A stretch of 64,000 bases of DNA from Casuarina equisetifolia (GCA_028551475.1 CM052354.1:25257258-25321257); one strand, 5' to 3'; numbered from the stretch's first letter, positions 11,324 to 22,679 are shown. The notes: generated by a model from the sequence alone, not told the origin. Program-made: numbers and translations.

Positions 11324-14300
11324 CTACTGATGAAGATGGCTAAGCATCCAAGGTGGCATGATTGTATTGGCTCGCTGTTGAGGTAGAGTTTCTTCGGCTG
11401 TTCTTCCATTGCCTCTTGTTTGGTAAGACACACTACAGTTCATATGTTTTCACCAGCTTTAGTTAGCTCTCATAACTAATTAACCTTTTAAGATAGGTAG
11501 AAGGTGAATCCCAACATTTGAGGCATCTCCAATACATCCCCGTGAGTGTACAAATACTATATATTCATGGGAGTATGAGAGAAGTACCCGATAGTTGTAA
11601 GGTTCAGATATGCCTTCAGCATTAAAGCATCAATATCAAGTGGTTAAATGTTTTACGTGTTCCAGAGTCATGACTAGGGAATAAATTTCGTACCCTGAGA
11701 TAATAAATATTTTTGTGAGCAGTTTAGAAAATTCAATGTTGGAATAGAGATGGACTTTCAATGCTGACTTTTATGGACCCTTTTTATGAAACTCATCTGA
11801 AAAATAGAACTGCAATCTAACACAGGAATGTTCCTCGGAAGTTCACTCTGTATTTGATTTTCCTGTTTTGGTAAACTTTTCTGTTCTTCGGTGACTCAAG
11901 GGCATGATTCTGCTGCTCCAACTGTGCCAATTGGGCCACCTCCATCTGCCTTTCCTTTACCTAGTGTCGGCTTAAAATTTATCATGCTATATACCTTTTC
12001 TAAAGCACTGAATTTACAGGAGATAACAACTTAAGACTGGAAAAAGGGATTTGGATTTTTTTTCAAAAAATTGAAAGTTTACCTTCTTTGCAAGAATGTT
12101 GTTTTGTTCCTGCAATGCCTTCTCCTGTCATGTAACACTGTTAGAGAATCCAATAAACGACATAGAATTTCATGGTCGCTGACTTATGTTTTAGAAGTGG
12201 AATCCTATTCTATTTTTTTAGCTCGGGGCATGCTAAAGCTGATAATTGTAAAGACAGTTTCTAAGACAACTATTTCCATGAATAACGGAGAAAATTGTTT
12301 AAAAATATAGAGTTGGATGGATCTCCATTTTATTAACGAAAAGTTACTTGAGGCTTACCTTGCTTTCAAGCACTGAAATCGACTGCTGCATAAGTTGGTT
12401 CTGGACGTGAAATGTTTACTCATTCGGTTAGCTAAATAAGTAATGTTCAAACTACAGTACCAATAATATTTTTTAGTGAAGGAATTTTACCTTTCTTGAC
12501 CTTATCTTTTCTAAAGCAGAATCAAGATTTTGCTCCAAATTTTGGAGTTCTTTAAAACTCAAGGAATCGAGATCTTCTGCCATAAGGTGCCTGTAAAGAT
12601 CAATAAGAGCTTAATGTTTGCTTTTGTTGTCTTTTTTTCTTCTAAGTACATAAAGGCCTGTATTGAAATTGTACTTCTGATTTTTTTGTAAGGACTCCAG
12701 CCTGTCCTTAAGCCTTGCATGTTCCAAATTCCAGCTTCCCTACAAGAGATTAAAGGTAAGTCAACAGAATTGTTGGCCTTTTAAGACCACCCTACTCCAA
12801 ATGGTGTGGCAATTGCAACCTGTGAGCAGTGACAAATTGATGGGCATTTTTGTTTTGTGAAATTAGAAAAGGGGAAGATTGTAAACAACACTAGGCAGAA
12901 GTTAGTGAACAGGATTTCTTGGAATCGATACAGAATCTATCTATAACAAGATCCTTGAATCAAAAATTTATTCCGTCGATAGTTGGCCTACATTTTGTTC
13001 AAGATCACTTGAAAGAAGTTGCTTCTCTGCATATGAATATCTCTCATACCGTTCAACGATCCTTTCCATGCTGTCAAAAGGAAAAACATAATTTATTAGT
13101 ACATGTTCAGAATAAGAGTCCAACCTTTAGGGCAACAAAAAGTTGTTTGAACTTTATAAAACGAGTGGGGCTATTTCAACATCAATTTTGTATTATTCGA
13201 CACCATCATTTGAAAGTAAGAGCAAGCTTCCTGCATGAGAGGTTGTAAAAATAAAATAGTCTTCAAAAAGAGAAAAAATAAAGAATAGAAGATAGGTTCG
13301 AAAATATCATTTCCTTAAGGAAACCCTCATAATGATTGTGTTTTCCTACCCAAGAGTCAAGATTCCTGACTAGCTAAATAAAAAATCTTCACCATCAATA
13401 GAAAGAAACATATTACTTGACCAAAAAGGATGGTAACTATGGATGGTGTTGATCTTTTTTCAAATATTATTAAGGTATGTACTTTTGGATTAATTATATA
13501 TAGTAAATGCCTTCCTACATTTAAACTAGTTTTTTTTTCCCTTTTTGAAAGGATTAGGCTCTGTAACATAATATTGGTGTACAGTAGTCCTTAACACCAT
13601 TAGGGATACAAGTAAAGCCCAAGGTCTATATAATGAAAGTAACACTACGAGATGATCCAAGTTGGACCATCATAGTAATGGAGTGTGTTGATACTATAAA
13701 TATTCAATTCTACATTATTAAGGTATGTGCTTATAAAATGATTTATACATAATAAATATTTTTCTTTTTTTGAACCAACTTTCATAAGAAAATCCAACTT
13801 TATAACAAAGTACAAGTGAAATATACATGATAAGTAATATAGATCATCCTAAAGATTAAGCTTTTTGTTAACTAAACAAACTCAAATGAACTACAGCTTC
13901 AACTTTACTATAGAGACCCTTTTTATTCATGAGTTGGCAAATGATCTTTTGGACTCTAGTTGGATAGTACCTCAATTTTTTTTTTCTTTTAAACTCATAA
14001 ACCCACGTGTACATCTTTTTTCATTTGAGAGATCTTATACAATACTTACTTACAATAGAGTTAAGCACTTGTTAACACACAAGTGCCTTTAGTATGGGCC
14101 TTTCTTGATGGCAAAAGTTAAAGGCGCTTGGCTTTTGGGCAAAAAACATGAGCTCATATTCTTACTAATTATCTATGTCAAGGTGTTTAGACAACTATGG
14201 AAGAATAAATTCTTTTTTTTTTCTTCACTAGACAAATAAGTTCACACCTGTTTTCCTAGAAGGCGCATTAAGAAAGAAATTAGAACATCCGGACAAAATT

Positions 14301-15527
14301 GTGCCAACTCTAATAATAGATGCTCTGTAGGACCACTGCTACCTTACCTATTATATTATCATCCTTTTGTCAGCTTTATGTACATCAAAGCAGCCCAGTC
14401 AGAGTTGGAGATGACACTCCAACCTAGATGCATTTGAAATTATGTCCCTGTTACCGTCTTCTTTCTATTTTCCCTATTTTTGTGTACAACGAACATTATT
14501 TGCATATCCGCACCCGCGTACTAAGTGACATAAACATAACCCTTATCTTGAATAGTATTACTTTTAGGGTACGATGGTTTAAAAAGCTTTGAAATCCAGC
14601 CTTGAAAGAGTCCAAATTGGAGGCTGTCATTTACTCAATAATTTTTGGCACCAACAAGCGTACGGATATCACGAAGATAAGATAGCTACTTGAAGAAACT
14701 AAGGTTTTCCTCCACAGGCATTTCGAAGAGAAATGAAGATAATATAGCTAATCCTATCCCTCCCTGTTTGTTTACTGTTTGTTCACTTTTCCACTAGTCA
14801 GATGTGCTTTGCTTTTTGTCGGAAAATGCTAAAATCGTCTGTCCCACTCTGGAAACAGACAACTTTCTATCTTGCACAGAAGATATCGCTTTGTAATCTC
14901 TTTTACCCGTATATATGCTGAAAACAGCCTCGGAGCTTCATAGATAATCACACTAACTTACAAAATTTGAGGAAAGGAACAATCTTCTTGATGGAAAATT
15001 TTAAAATATTCTATCCATATAACGAATATCGTTTCGTTCTATCGAATTGCAATGGGGGACAAAGGACGGATCGAGGCTTCAGTTAATATACTTCAGTGAG
15101 TCAGTCACGAGTAGAGAGAGAAGCACCGGAACTGAAAGCACTCCGTCAAGCCTAGCAAAGCCTCCACTGGGGACCTTGGGCTACTTACAAATGTTTCCAG
15201 TTTGTTCATCCACGCAAAAGATGAAAAAGCAGCAAAAGTAGCAACAACTACCTTCTATAGTCAAAGAACATCTCGCCAAAAAGAAGACACTGAGAGAGAC
15301 GACGACATTATTGAAAGAATGGACGATAAAAACATTTCTTACCAAGAATCGGTAGAGTACTCGAAGAGCTTGCTTTTGGAAGAGAACACTATCATGGCCA
15401 CCTCGGCTTCACAAAGCACGGAGATCTCATGAGCTTTCTTCTGCAATCCTGTCCTTCTCTTGTTAAAAGTGACCTGCCTGCTGATCTTGTTCTCGATCCT
15501 CTTCAGCTGAACCCTTCCTCTCGGCAT
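11324..15527 (-). CDS. FUL-A: FRUITFULL-like MIKC MADS-box gene with disrupted C-terminus
   Basis: Exons: 15343-15527 (185 bp), 12992-13070 (79), 12675-12739 (65), 12491-12590 (100), 12359-12400 (42), 12083-12124 (42), exon 7 starting at 11960, and an exon-8 homologue at 11324-11432. Sizes and phases match FUL-B and the family. Exons 1-6 are open: MADS domain ([14 protein letters not shown]), I region ([17 protein letters not shown]) and K domain ([23 protein letters not shown]). FUL-family proteins are nuclear transcription factors that bind CArG boxes as dimers. Similarity to FUL-B stops inside exon 7 (about 11894); reading on gives 26 unrelated residues and a stop (11817-11819), 218 aa in all, without the family motif. 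Exon 8 still encodes [12 protein letters not shown] but no good donor reaches it. The MADS domain has unusual changes (G2P, D-to-E, SKSK for PKGK) and the TATA box is altered. Expressed truncated protein or young pseudogene. Confidence 0.7.
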
Positions 15528-15647
15528 GATTCTTTATCCCTCTGCTCAAAGACAGGAACGGGCTTTTACTTTTGCTACCAAAATTTTGTCGCGGATGGTG
15601 CCCGTCTCACAAGGTACAACCGGAAAGAAGAGGAGATGGGCTAGTGT

Positions 15648-15657
15648 TCATTGATAG
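15648..15657 (-). promoter_or_regulatory. Altered TATA box of FUL-A
   Basis: Reads CTATCAATGA on the minus strand, about 120 bp upstream of the FUL-A start. The aligned site in FUL-B is CTATAAATGA, a good TATA box. One substitution in the core distinguishes them. Confidence 0.5.
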
Positions 15658-15886
15658 AAAGCAGAAAACCACCTCCTGGACCAGAGTGGAAAGGCTGGAT
15701 GGGTGGAAAAGATGGGTTTGTAAAACCAGAGCGGTTTGGTCGAAAACGTTGTCAAATTAAGATTGGGTCGAGTGACAACGTGACAGTCATTCACTAAAGT
15801 CCAAACCAGCTTCTAGTGCATTGTCAGTCTGTCGACCTTTGGAAGGCCCAATTGACCGTTCGGGGGTCCCGACACCATTCGTACAT

Positions 15887-16276
15887 GCAAGTGGCCGGCG
15901 AATGAGCACCGGGCCAGTGTATGGACGGACGTCTTTTCTTTGCTTTGTTCGAGTTTGTTCCATGTTAAAAAGTGCCGCTGGCCCCCCTTTATCTAGTGCT
16001 TTCTCCGAGTGGCCTTGCCGGCATTTGGCATGTGACCCTTGGACTGAGCGATCTCATCCTACGCAAGGTTCCCATATTTGTCCACCCCCGGCGACTGAGC
16101 ACTGAGACAGTGTACGGACGGACGTGTTTTCTTTGCTTTGCTCGAGTTTGTTCCATGTTTAAAAAGTGCTTCTGGCCCCTTTGTTTTGTCCTTTCTTTGA
16201 GTGGCCATGTTGGCTTCGGCATGTGATCCTTGGACTGAGCAATGTCATGCTACACAAGGTTCCCATATTTGTCCAC
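15887..16276. repeat. 193-bp tandem duplication in FUL-A upstream region
   Basis: Two adjacent copies with a period of 193 bp, e.g. ggacggacgt (923 and 116 of consecutive lines, 15923 and 16116), ctttgcttt..cgagtttgttccatgtt and aaggttcccatatttgtccacc. FUL-B has a single copy at about 36820-37015. It lies 0.36-0.75 kb upstream of the FUL-A start codon. Confidence 0.85.
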
Positions 16277-16289
16277 CAGAAAACAGCCC

Positions 16290-17340
16290 TGCACGCTGAC
16301 GTTGGGAACGGGGACTGTACGGACACTATCTCCTCCCGCAACTTCGGGGTTAGCATGGACGGGGTTCAGGCCATGTCTCCTTCTGAGTTTACAGTACATA
16401 ATTCTGGGAGAGCATCGCAGCTTTTAACTAGGAAATGGGAACTGCATTGCATATCGGAAAAGATAAAAAGATAGGGAGACCCGGACGTTAAATTTCATGG
16501 GGTCATGGCCATCTTATGCAAATCAAACAGAAAAAGCATTCGTGGCCTCACGTGTGACCACTTATGCTTACGCAAATCAAACGAAAAAAAGGATAAAGGA
16601 ACTTGTCTGTGTGCTAGGATGGAAACAAGATATTTATCTAGAGGAGAACATTAATCAGTAATTATCTATCATAATAACTCAAATTGTTATAGTACATAGA
16701 AGACCTAAAGTATACAAGAATAAACAAATAACTAGTCAAGGTTTACGAGTTCACTTTAAAAAAAAAAATATTTTTTATATTTTTTGTATGGACATATTTA
16801 TACATACTTATACATATTTTTTAATTTTTTATCTTTCCCTTTTAGAAGATTATTTTACTTTTTGTGTGTAAATTTCTTTTCATGTTTGTTTAACAGAAAA
16901 AGGTTACAAGTGGCTAGCTGAAAAACAAAAATCTGATATTACCTTTTCTTCTCATCAAGTAGGTATGTGGTTGGCTGAAAGAGGCAAAGGCAAATAGTAG
17001 AGCCTTTACCGATGCAATTTTTTTTTTTCTATTTTTAGTAATTTTTCTATATTAAAATGCAAATGTTTGGATAGGAAGTAGGATATAGAAAAATTCAAAC
17101 TGGAGGAGAAAGGAAGACAATATATGCAAAACGAAAAAAGAAAAGAAAAGGCCATTGCTTGTCCCCTTTTGACCCCATTCTTATGGCTTCTTTATTCATT
17201 TGGAAAAAAAAAAAAAAAAAAAGAGGACATGTTGCCTTGGACATAAATATACAGGTCTATAGTTTCGGGTTTCACAAGATAACTACAACCTCTGGGGACT
17301 TGAATGTGGAGCCTGGACCTCTCATCGGCATTTTAATAGA
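16290..17340. other. Distal upstream region of FUL-A
   Basis: Partly aligned with the FUL-B upstream region: 16890-17250 corresponds to about 37310-37730 (shared aaaaacaaaaatctgatatt and ggctgaaagaggcaaaggca). No coding region. The similarity ends near 17250, the right limit of the FUL duplication block. Confidence 0.6.
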
Positions 17341-17475
17341 CTTGCCGTTGAAGCGAGCTAGTGGGGAATGCAACACGTGTTGTTGGCCATGAGGTTGCGG
17401 GTTCATGGCCCCTCGTTGGTTGGTCTTTGTGCTTCTACTTCTTAGGTGGTGTCGCGAGGTTGTAATGGATGAAAA
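17340..17475 (+). mobile_element. Possible tRNA-derived SINE remnant
   Basis: An A-box-like agctagtgggg (17354) and a B-box-like gcgggttcatggcccc (17396) lie about 40 bp apart, as in tRNA-derived SINEs. The 3' end and a target duplication are not clear, so the call is weak. Confidence 0.25.
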
Positions 17476-17599
17476 AAGAAGGACAATAACGATGATGTGT
17501 GTTACACTCTAGATCTTCCGCAATAAAACCAATAGATTCAACGTTAGAAACCGAAATGGATAGAGAACGTTCGACGCTTTTTCTATTTCTTCTAGTTTG

Positions 17600-17800
17600 T
17601 CCAATGATTACAATCCAAAATCATCAACAACTCAACGACGGCAGAAAAACACACCAAAACTGCAACTCCAACAACAACACGGCCACAGAACTACACAAAC
17701 AGCACACTAACACAGCAACACCACCACACTGCAAAATACCCAACCTTTACCCCAACAACACACCAATTCTAACAGTGAAGGCACAACTACTTCAACAATA
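17600..17800. other. A/C-rich, G-poor tract
   Basis: Nearly 200 bp of mostly A and C on the plus strand (runs such as caacaacaacac, caacaccaccacac), with very few G or T. It is open in one frame (17499-17846) with asparagine, threonine and histidine-rich translation, but no codon pattern suggests a gene. It lies just before the copia fossil and may be low-complexity element sequence. Confidence 0.6.
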
Positions 17801-17849
17801 CACACAGATTCACCTCATGCAATCTTCAAGGAGTTTTAAAAAATAATAC

Positions 17850-18720
17850 AAACCAATAGATAGTTTTTGTATCTTTCTTGAAAACAGTCTCATATCAAGG
17901 AGTTTTAAAAAATAAAAGACCATCACTTGATCTAGTAGACAAGCAAAATTCAAAAGTTTGGTAGATACAACAATTGAAGTCATTCATATTCTAGCACTTC
18001 TAAAAGACATTTAAGTTCAACTACAATGGCCACCAACATTTTGGTATGACAATCTCTCAGTGCTCTATCTCTCCTCAAATCTAGTTTTTCATGCCAAAAC
18101 AAAACATATTAGAGATAGATTTTCATTTCATTCATTCATGAATAAAGGCCAAACACTTAGCCATCCAATTTATCTCCTCCACTTATCAAACAATAGATAT
18201 CTTCACCAAAAGTCTATCCTTCACAAGCTTATTGTCTATACCAATTCATTAGCTTATGGCAGGGTGGGTGGGTGTTAGACCAAGAGACCAAGATAATGCC
18301 ATGTATAGTGCAAGAGAAGTCCATGCCATGTAAGCATGAGTACAACACATGCACACCATCACCAACCTTGCAATCAATAGATACTAATTTGTATCCTAGG
18401 ATTTAATTCATCACCATCAATCAAGGAAACGAGAAAGGAAAAAATGGTCTAGAATAGTAAGGGTTTCCAAAGAAAGGAAAACGAACCATATCTTCTTAGA
18501 ATGGAGTCAACAATATTTGAATTCAGAATATTTCCATATCTTGCTCATCGACTAGAATCCAAGAATCATCAAGACAAATACTTTCCCTAATTATACTTTA
18601 AATGTTACTTTATATTCTCCCTATAGAATTGTATTAAGAAGACATTGTAATCTATACAAATAAAATAAAGGTTATAAAATATTCCTGAGTCTCTTTACTT
18701 ACTAACTCTAAGGGCGAGGA
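17850..18720 (+). mobile_element. Ty1/copia LTR-retrotransposon fossil, 3' end
   Basis: The end of a copia polyprotein (RNase H; DNLSVLYLSSNLVFHAKTKH is typical), then a G-rich polypurine-like stretch (18256-18272), then what looks like the 3' LTR starting with TG at 18273. The right limit is not sharp. Only the 3' part is present and the coding portion is broken in several places. An old insertion. Confidence 0.65.
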
Positions 18721-19210
18721 CACATATATCAGCTAAAATCCCAGCACCTGAGTCAAAGCAACTCGGTAAAAGAAACCAAAGAAAAGTCTGAAAATCTTGG
18801 TCTATCATTTTCTAGTCTCGGTCTGTTGTCTAAAATTTTTACCTGCATCCCCCACTTCCCGAACTGTATGTACAATGGGTGAATGAGTTTTACATATTTA
18901 TCTCCAAGAAACTTATCTTTTCTTTTCATTTCTTTTCTTTTTTCCTCTATCCTTTTTCTTTTCTCTTCTGTTTTCCTTTCTTCTTGTCATTAATGTTCTG
19001 GGCTAATATGGTACGAAATCTCAGAAGGTTCTCATGTTTTCATCCCTCTTATACTTCCTTTGTTTGAATAAAACCTGTTGCATCTAAATTGGGTTTTGTT
19101 AACTGAAAAATAGATGGGTGATGTCATCAATGCCTTCATTCTTCTTTTTGAAACGAAATCCGAATAGTTTATTCTAATTCCCTTTTATTCGTAAAAATCT
19201 TGATCCAGAA
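18720..19210. other. Intergenic, no gene seen
   Basis: Pyrimidine-rich patch at 18905-18990 (repeats of cttttc) and AT-rich sequence; nothing recognisable. Confidence 0.5.
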
Positions 19211-19214
19211 AAAT

Positions 19215-19755
19215 TAAAGAAGTTTTAGTTCGAGGCAAAGAAGGAAGTCCCAATTCAGGAAAATAAAGAAATCTTAGTCTAAGGCAAATAAGAAAATCCT
19301 AGTTTGAGGCAACTAAGGAAATCCTAATATAAGGCAATGGCAAAAACTTCAGGTCTAACTAAAAATTATTTCGTGTAAGGAAATCCTAGTCTGAGGCAAA
19401 TAAGGAAATCCTAATATGAGGTGAATAAGGAAATCGTGATCCAAGGCAAATACGAGAATTTTTTTTCTTCTTTTTTCAGTTTTATATAAATTTGTTTTCT
19501 TCTTCTTCCACTTTCAAATTAGTAAAGTTATTTATATGGAGCTTCTCAATTCTTTACAAACTATCTTAGATGGTTTACTTGTGATTAATAATAAAAAAAC
19601 CTTGTCACCATCATACAAGGAATCTTGGTTCAAGACAAATAAGGAAATCCTAATTCAAGGCAAATAAGGAATTCTAGTTCTAAACAAATAAGATATTCTT
19701 TATCCTAAGCAAATAAGTAAATCCTTATCCGAGGCAAATAAGGAAATCCTTTCAT
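19215..19755. repeat. 25-bp minisatellite, two clusters
   Basis: Clusters at about 19215-19450 and 19610-19755, unit aaggaaatcctaatctgagg followed by caaat (25 bp), degenerate. Between them lies gcttctcaattctttacaaa, a sequence that also follows each cluster (near 19830, and near 5720 after the first minisatellite), so the array plus flank was itself duplicated here. Confidence 0.75.
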
Positions 19756-19759
19756 TCTT

Positions 19760-20921
19760 CTTAGATTCTATATAAATGTATTATTCTCCTTCTCCCTCCT
19801 TCAAAACAGTATGTTTTGTATATGGAGCTTTTCAATTCTTCACAAATTCTCTTGTATGGTTTGCTTGTGATTAATAAAAAACAAGCCTTATCTATCATAC
19901 AATTTGTTCTCTTGTAAACCGAGTAGATACAAAGGGCCAGATTTTACATGGTTCTATTATTGTTATAGATAATCTTCATGATCTTGATCACCAACAAAAA
20001 ACGCTTCCACAATCTTGGCAACCAGAAATTATGGTACCTTTTCAAGATCGTCATTGCCATGAATTAGGACCTTCTCTTCCATAGTCCAATTGAAATCTTT
20101 GGTGCCTTTTGCCTTTTGTCGTTTACACATTCCTATTAGTTTATTATAGAATCACTTGAAGTATCTTCTTTTTAATTTTTCTATAGAGTAAATTGCATAA
20201 GTTGGTGTCCCATGTGTTCATGTAAGTCCATCTGGTTCAAATAAGCCACCTTTTTCTTAGTTCTCAAGGTAGTAAAATCAAAATATCTACCTCGATGCCC
20301 CTATTGCTATCCACCTTGTATTTAGCATCTCTATTAGCATGGTCTTTTTGAATTCTTTCATACAGTTGAGTTGACCTTTATTAAAGCTTTCCATGGTATT
20401 TAATTCTTGAGGAAGTAAATTGAAGAACTCAGGCTAGATGCCCATGTGCAAGTTCTAAACCCTAAGCATTTTCATAGAGAATAAATATACAAGAATGCCT
20501 AATATTGGGTAGATTCCTTGTTGGTAGTGCAAGCAATTTCTAAGTACATAGCATCACAGATATTACTTGCTATTTCACTATGAAATTTTTTTATGTATTT
20601 CAAGTTCCATTTCAACTGTATCTTTTGTTTCCAATCAAGTTTTCTGCTCAAATAATTTGAATTGAACCAATCTCATCTCTATAATTTGCATACGTTCATT
20701 TGATGATGTGTTTGGGTTTCAGGTCTGTTTAAGAGCATGAAAACTTAGTTTTGTAAATCATAAAATTTTTGTTGACGTCGTTGTCCAATTGTGTTTATGC
20801 TAAGTAATGGCTACGCCAAACAAAGTAAAATATTTGGTTGAGTTTAATTGAATTTCATCAAATTTGTTGTTGATTAGTTATTCTTGTTTGGAATCCTTTC
20901 TGATACCCCTGAAACTTACAG
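19760..20921. other. Upstream part of PHD block, copy 2
   Basis: Counterpart of 5700-7252. It should contain the start of the PHD gene, but I found no convincing first coding exon. No other gene is visible. Confidence 0.5.
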
Positions 20922-21063
20922 GATGAGCCGTGTGACATTTGTGGTAGTGTTGGATTTAAACCATTGATAGCTACTTGCATCAAATGCAAAAAAGTCCGTG
21001 AACATGGGTATGATAAGACTCTTAGGTCCACAACACCGCCACACCCCCCCCCCCCCCCCCCAA

Positions 21064-21094
<31 letters not shown>

Positions 21095-22668
21095 CACACC
21101 AACCAACCGGCCCTTCTCTTCCTCTCTCTCTCTCCATGTCTGCATATGTGTAACGTCTATCGATTAACATTTATGGGACTTAGTTACACTTCATATTCCT
21201 CAATTCTTACTTAAACAAAGTTTTCTCACTTTAATCAACTAATGAAAAGAGTGAAAAGAGATGCATAATTTTTATTTGCATTTTTTTAATATACCCTAAA
21301 CACTTCTATAAAAAGTAATTTAGTAATGTGGGCCTTCTTCTTTTCCTATATATAGTCTTAACTTTGCTAGTTCTTTCATGGCTCAAACACATTATGGTGG
21401 CTACATAAGTTGTTGGCAAGATCTTTTGTTTTCGTTCTTCTCAGCTTTTAAACTAGGACAACTATTCTATCTTATACTAAATCACCTTGATTGTATTACA
21501 ATTAGTAATAATTAGGCTAGGGATATGATTGTAATATTCTATTTCAATTAAGGTTCTCTATGTAATTATGAAACTATAGGTTATCCTTTTGTTGTAGTGA
21601 CTTTTACTAAAAGTATCCAACTAAGATTCTAATCATCTAGTTGCATTAAGTTTTCCTAGTACTACTCAACTAAGATTTATTTTAGGATTCTCATTCTATA
21701 GTTGTAAGTTTTCCTAATACTATCCAATTAAAATTTTTTTGAGATTTCTCTATAAATAAATGAAGTATAAAGAAATCTAGCAAGTGAGCAAAAAAGGTCC
21801 CCTTAAAGGCTAATTATTAGGGGGGGAAAACCTTTATCATAGATTCTAATTGATAAGAGAATCTATGAGATACATCTTTGATAGAGAAAAATATGAAAAA
21901 ATCTAATAAAAACATATTATAGGGAACATAGGACATTATGTTAGTCCAAACCTATTAAATCTACAATGTTCGGGTATGTGCATTCTTATGATTGAATGTT
22001 TGATTTCTATGTTGATGACATACTTTGTTGAATTCTTCCAATAGATTGAATACACAATTGCTCTTGTGTTTTTTTCTTTTCTTTCCTTAATTCCTTTTCC
22101 TATAAAATGGTTGTTCCAAGTGCCTTCTTGCCTACACTAGGCTCGATAGTACTTTAAACAAATCTTTTATTTGGTGAATATATGTGAAGATCTACAATTT
22201 TTTTTTTTTTTTTGCATTGAACATATTGCCTTTTTTGTCATTCTCAGTTATTGCATGCGGAATAATGTTCTGGAAATCCTAAAAGATTGGATATGTGATT
22301 CATGTTTGTCAAGCAGAGTCTTGCAGGAAGCTTGTAGGAATAAGCATAGGATGAGAACAATGACATTAAGTTCCACTGAAATAGTTTGCCACCATGGTAG
22401 GCATTCAACAAAACCCAGTTTGGGGTTGTCGTCACATTCTGGAAGGCAAAAGGCTGTTGAAGCTGGCAAAGTGAAGTTTATTCCTAACGAGAAAGCCATT
22501 AAGTTATTATCAAGAGCCACTAAAAGAGGAAGGAATCCAGCTCCATTGCATTCCGCGACTTCCTTCCCGAAGACTTCCGTTGCACCCAGAACATCCACTC
22601 CAAAGCGCACTTTTATGAGGGTAAGGGAATATCCTAGTATTAGACCTTATAAGGGCCCGAGTTGGTGA
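20922..22668 (+). CDS. PHD-finger protein, copy 2 (PHD2), partial
   Basis: Exons 20922-21007 (86 bp, after cttacag, donor gtatga) and 22248-22668 (after ttctcag), phase 2. The product starts DEPCDICGSVGFKPLIAT and contains a full C4HC3 PHD finger: CDIC, CIKC, H and C of EHGYC, CDSC with the usual Trp before it (DWICDSC). A basic, probably disordered tail follows (RNKHRMRT, KLLSRATKRG, PRTSTPKRTF) and ends IRPYKGPSW. No membrane segment or signal is seen. PHD fingers of this plant type read histone H3 tails or serve as partners in RNA-processing/silencing complexes; the specific role is unknown. The frame downstream of the finger is more intact than in PHD1. A 5' coding exon must exist but was not found, so the gene may be incomplete. 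The intron holds a C/A/CA microsatellite and a 550-bp insertion. Confidence 0.6.
21044..21100. repeat. Compound microsatellite C18-A19-(CA)10
   Basis: Run of C at 21044-21061, run of A at 21062-21080, then CA dinucleotides to about 21100, in the PHD2 intron 37 bp after the donor. Absent from PHD1. Confidence 0.95.
21494..22043. mobile_element. 550-bp insertion in PHD2 intron, LTR-like
   Basis: Interrupts the alignment of the PHD2 intron with that of PHD1 (8490-8540). Flanked by gattg at 21489-21493 and 22044-22048, a possible 5-bp target duplication. It holds a TATA-like ctctataaataaatgaag near 21750 and no coding sequence. A solo LTR is possible but the ends do not show a clean TG...CA, so family is uncertain. 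Confidence 0.4.
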
Positions 22669-22679
22669 TAGTATTCAAT

